Assembly: GCA_964411785.1 (NCBI GenBank)
Contig: CAYPMJ010000048.1
Location: 1 to 13,312, forward strand
Length of the DNA: 13,312 bases
Source: RUG626 sp964411785
GTDB taxonomy: Bacteria > Bacillota > Clostridia > Oscillospirales > Oscillospiraceae
Direction of reading: 5' to 3'
The first letter of the stretch is position 1, and each line of letters begins with the position of its first letter. Positions 13,292 to 13,312 of this stretch are shown piece after piece. Made by a program: the position numbers and the translations under genes. The notes beneath the pieces are model-generated. The model worked only from the letters and a program-made list of their open reading frames with translations, was not told where the DNA came from and did no database searches.

Positions 13292-13312
13292 CTACAGCTG
13301 TCATTTATTTCA

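Overview
The window looks like chromosomal DNA of a GC-rich member of the Clostridia, probably Lachnospiraceae- or Oscillospiraceae-like. This is inferred from the character of the proteins (a SpoIIIE/FtsK with a long charged linker, a Sel1-repeat protein, a cytoplasmic GH3 enzyme with a clostridial-type C-terminal tail, a MacB/LolD-type exporter) and from strong GGAGG-type ribosome binding sites used with TTG, GTG and ATG starts. No rRNA, tRNA or CRISPR array is visible.

Left edge (1-534) is non-coding. It opens with what reads as the last ~54 bases of a group II intron (tail of domain V and a complete domain VI). Further on come a near-perfect 24-bp palindrome, a good sigma-A-type promoter, and a compact RNA-like element of ~110 nt that ends in a stem followed by a T-run. 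A separate extended -10 promoter lies before the first gene.

The plus-strand block (535-8085) holds uppP (undecaprenyl-diphosphate phosphatase), an FtsK/SpoIIIE DNA translocase, a Sel1-repeat protein and an 809-aa GH3 glycosidase. The gaps are 80-125 bp and two contain strong hairpins without a T-run, so the genes may be one loosely coupled transcription unit. A textbook intrinsic terminator at 8117-8150 closes the block.

The minus-strand block (12717 down to 8278) is convergent with the first. In transcription order it encodes a small secreted eight-cysteine protein, two FtsX/MacB-type permeases of unequal size (639 and 403 aa) and a LolD/MacB-type ATPase. The last three genes overlap or abut and are almost certainly translationally coupled, so they should form one heteromeric ABC complex (two different permeases plus an ATPase dimer). 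The secreted protein is a plausible partner or substrate, but that is inference. A 153-bp spacer between it and the permeases contains a hairpin whose loop can pair with sequence just outside the stem.

Right edge (12718-13312) has no convincing gene: one short open frame, an AT-rich tract unlike the rest of the window, and a strong hairpin near the end that could terminate a minus-strand gene lying beyond the edge. I see no clear defence or biosynthetic system. The least explained items are the palindrome/promoter/RNA module at 222-396, the secreted Cys protein with its unequal permease pair, and the pseudoknot-capable spacer.
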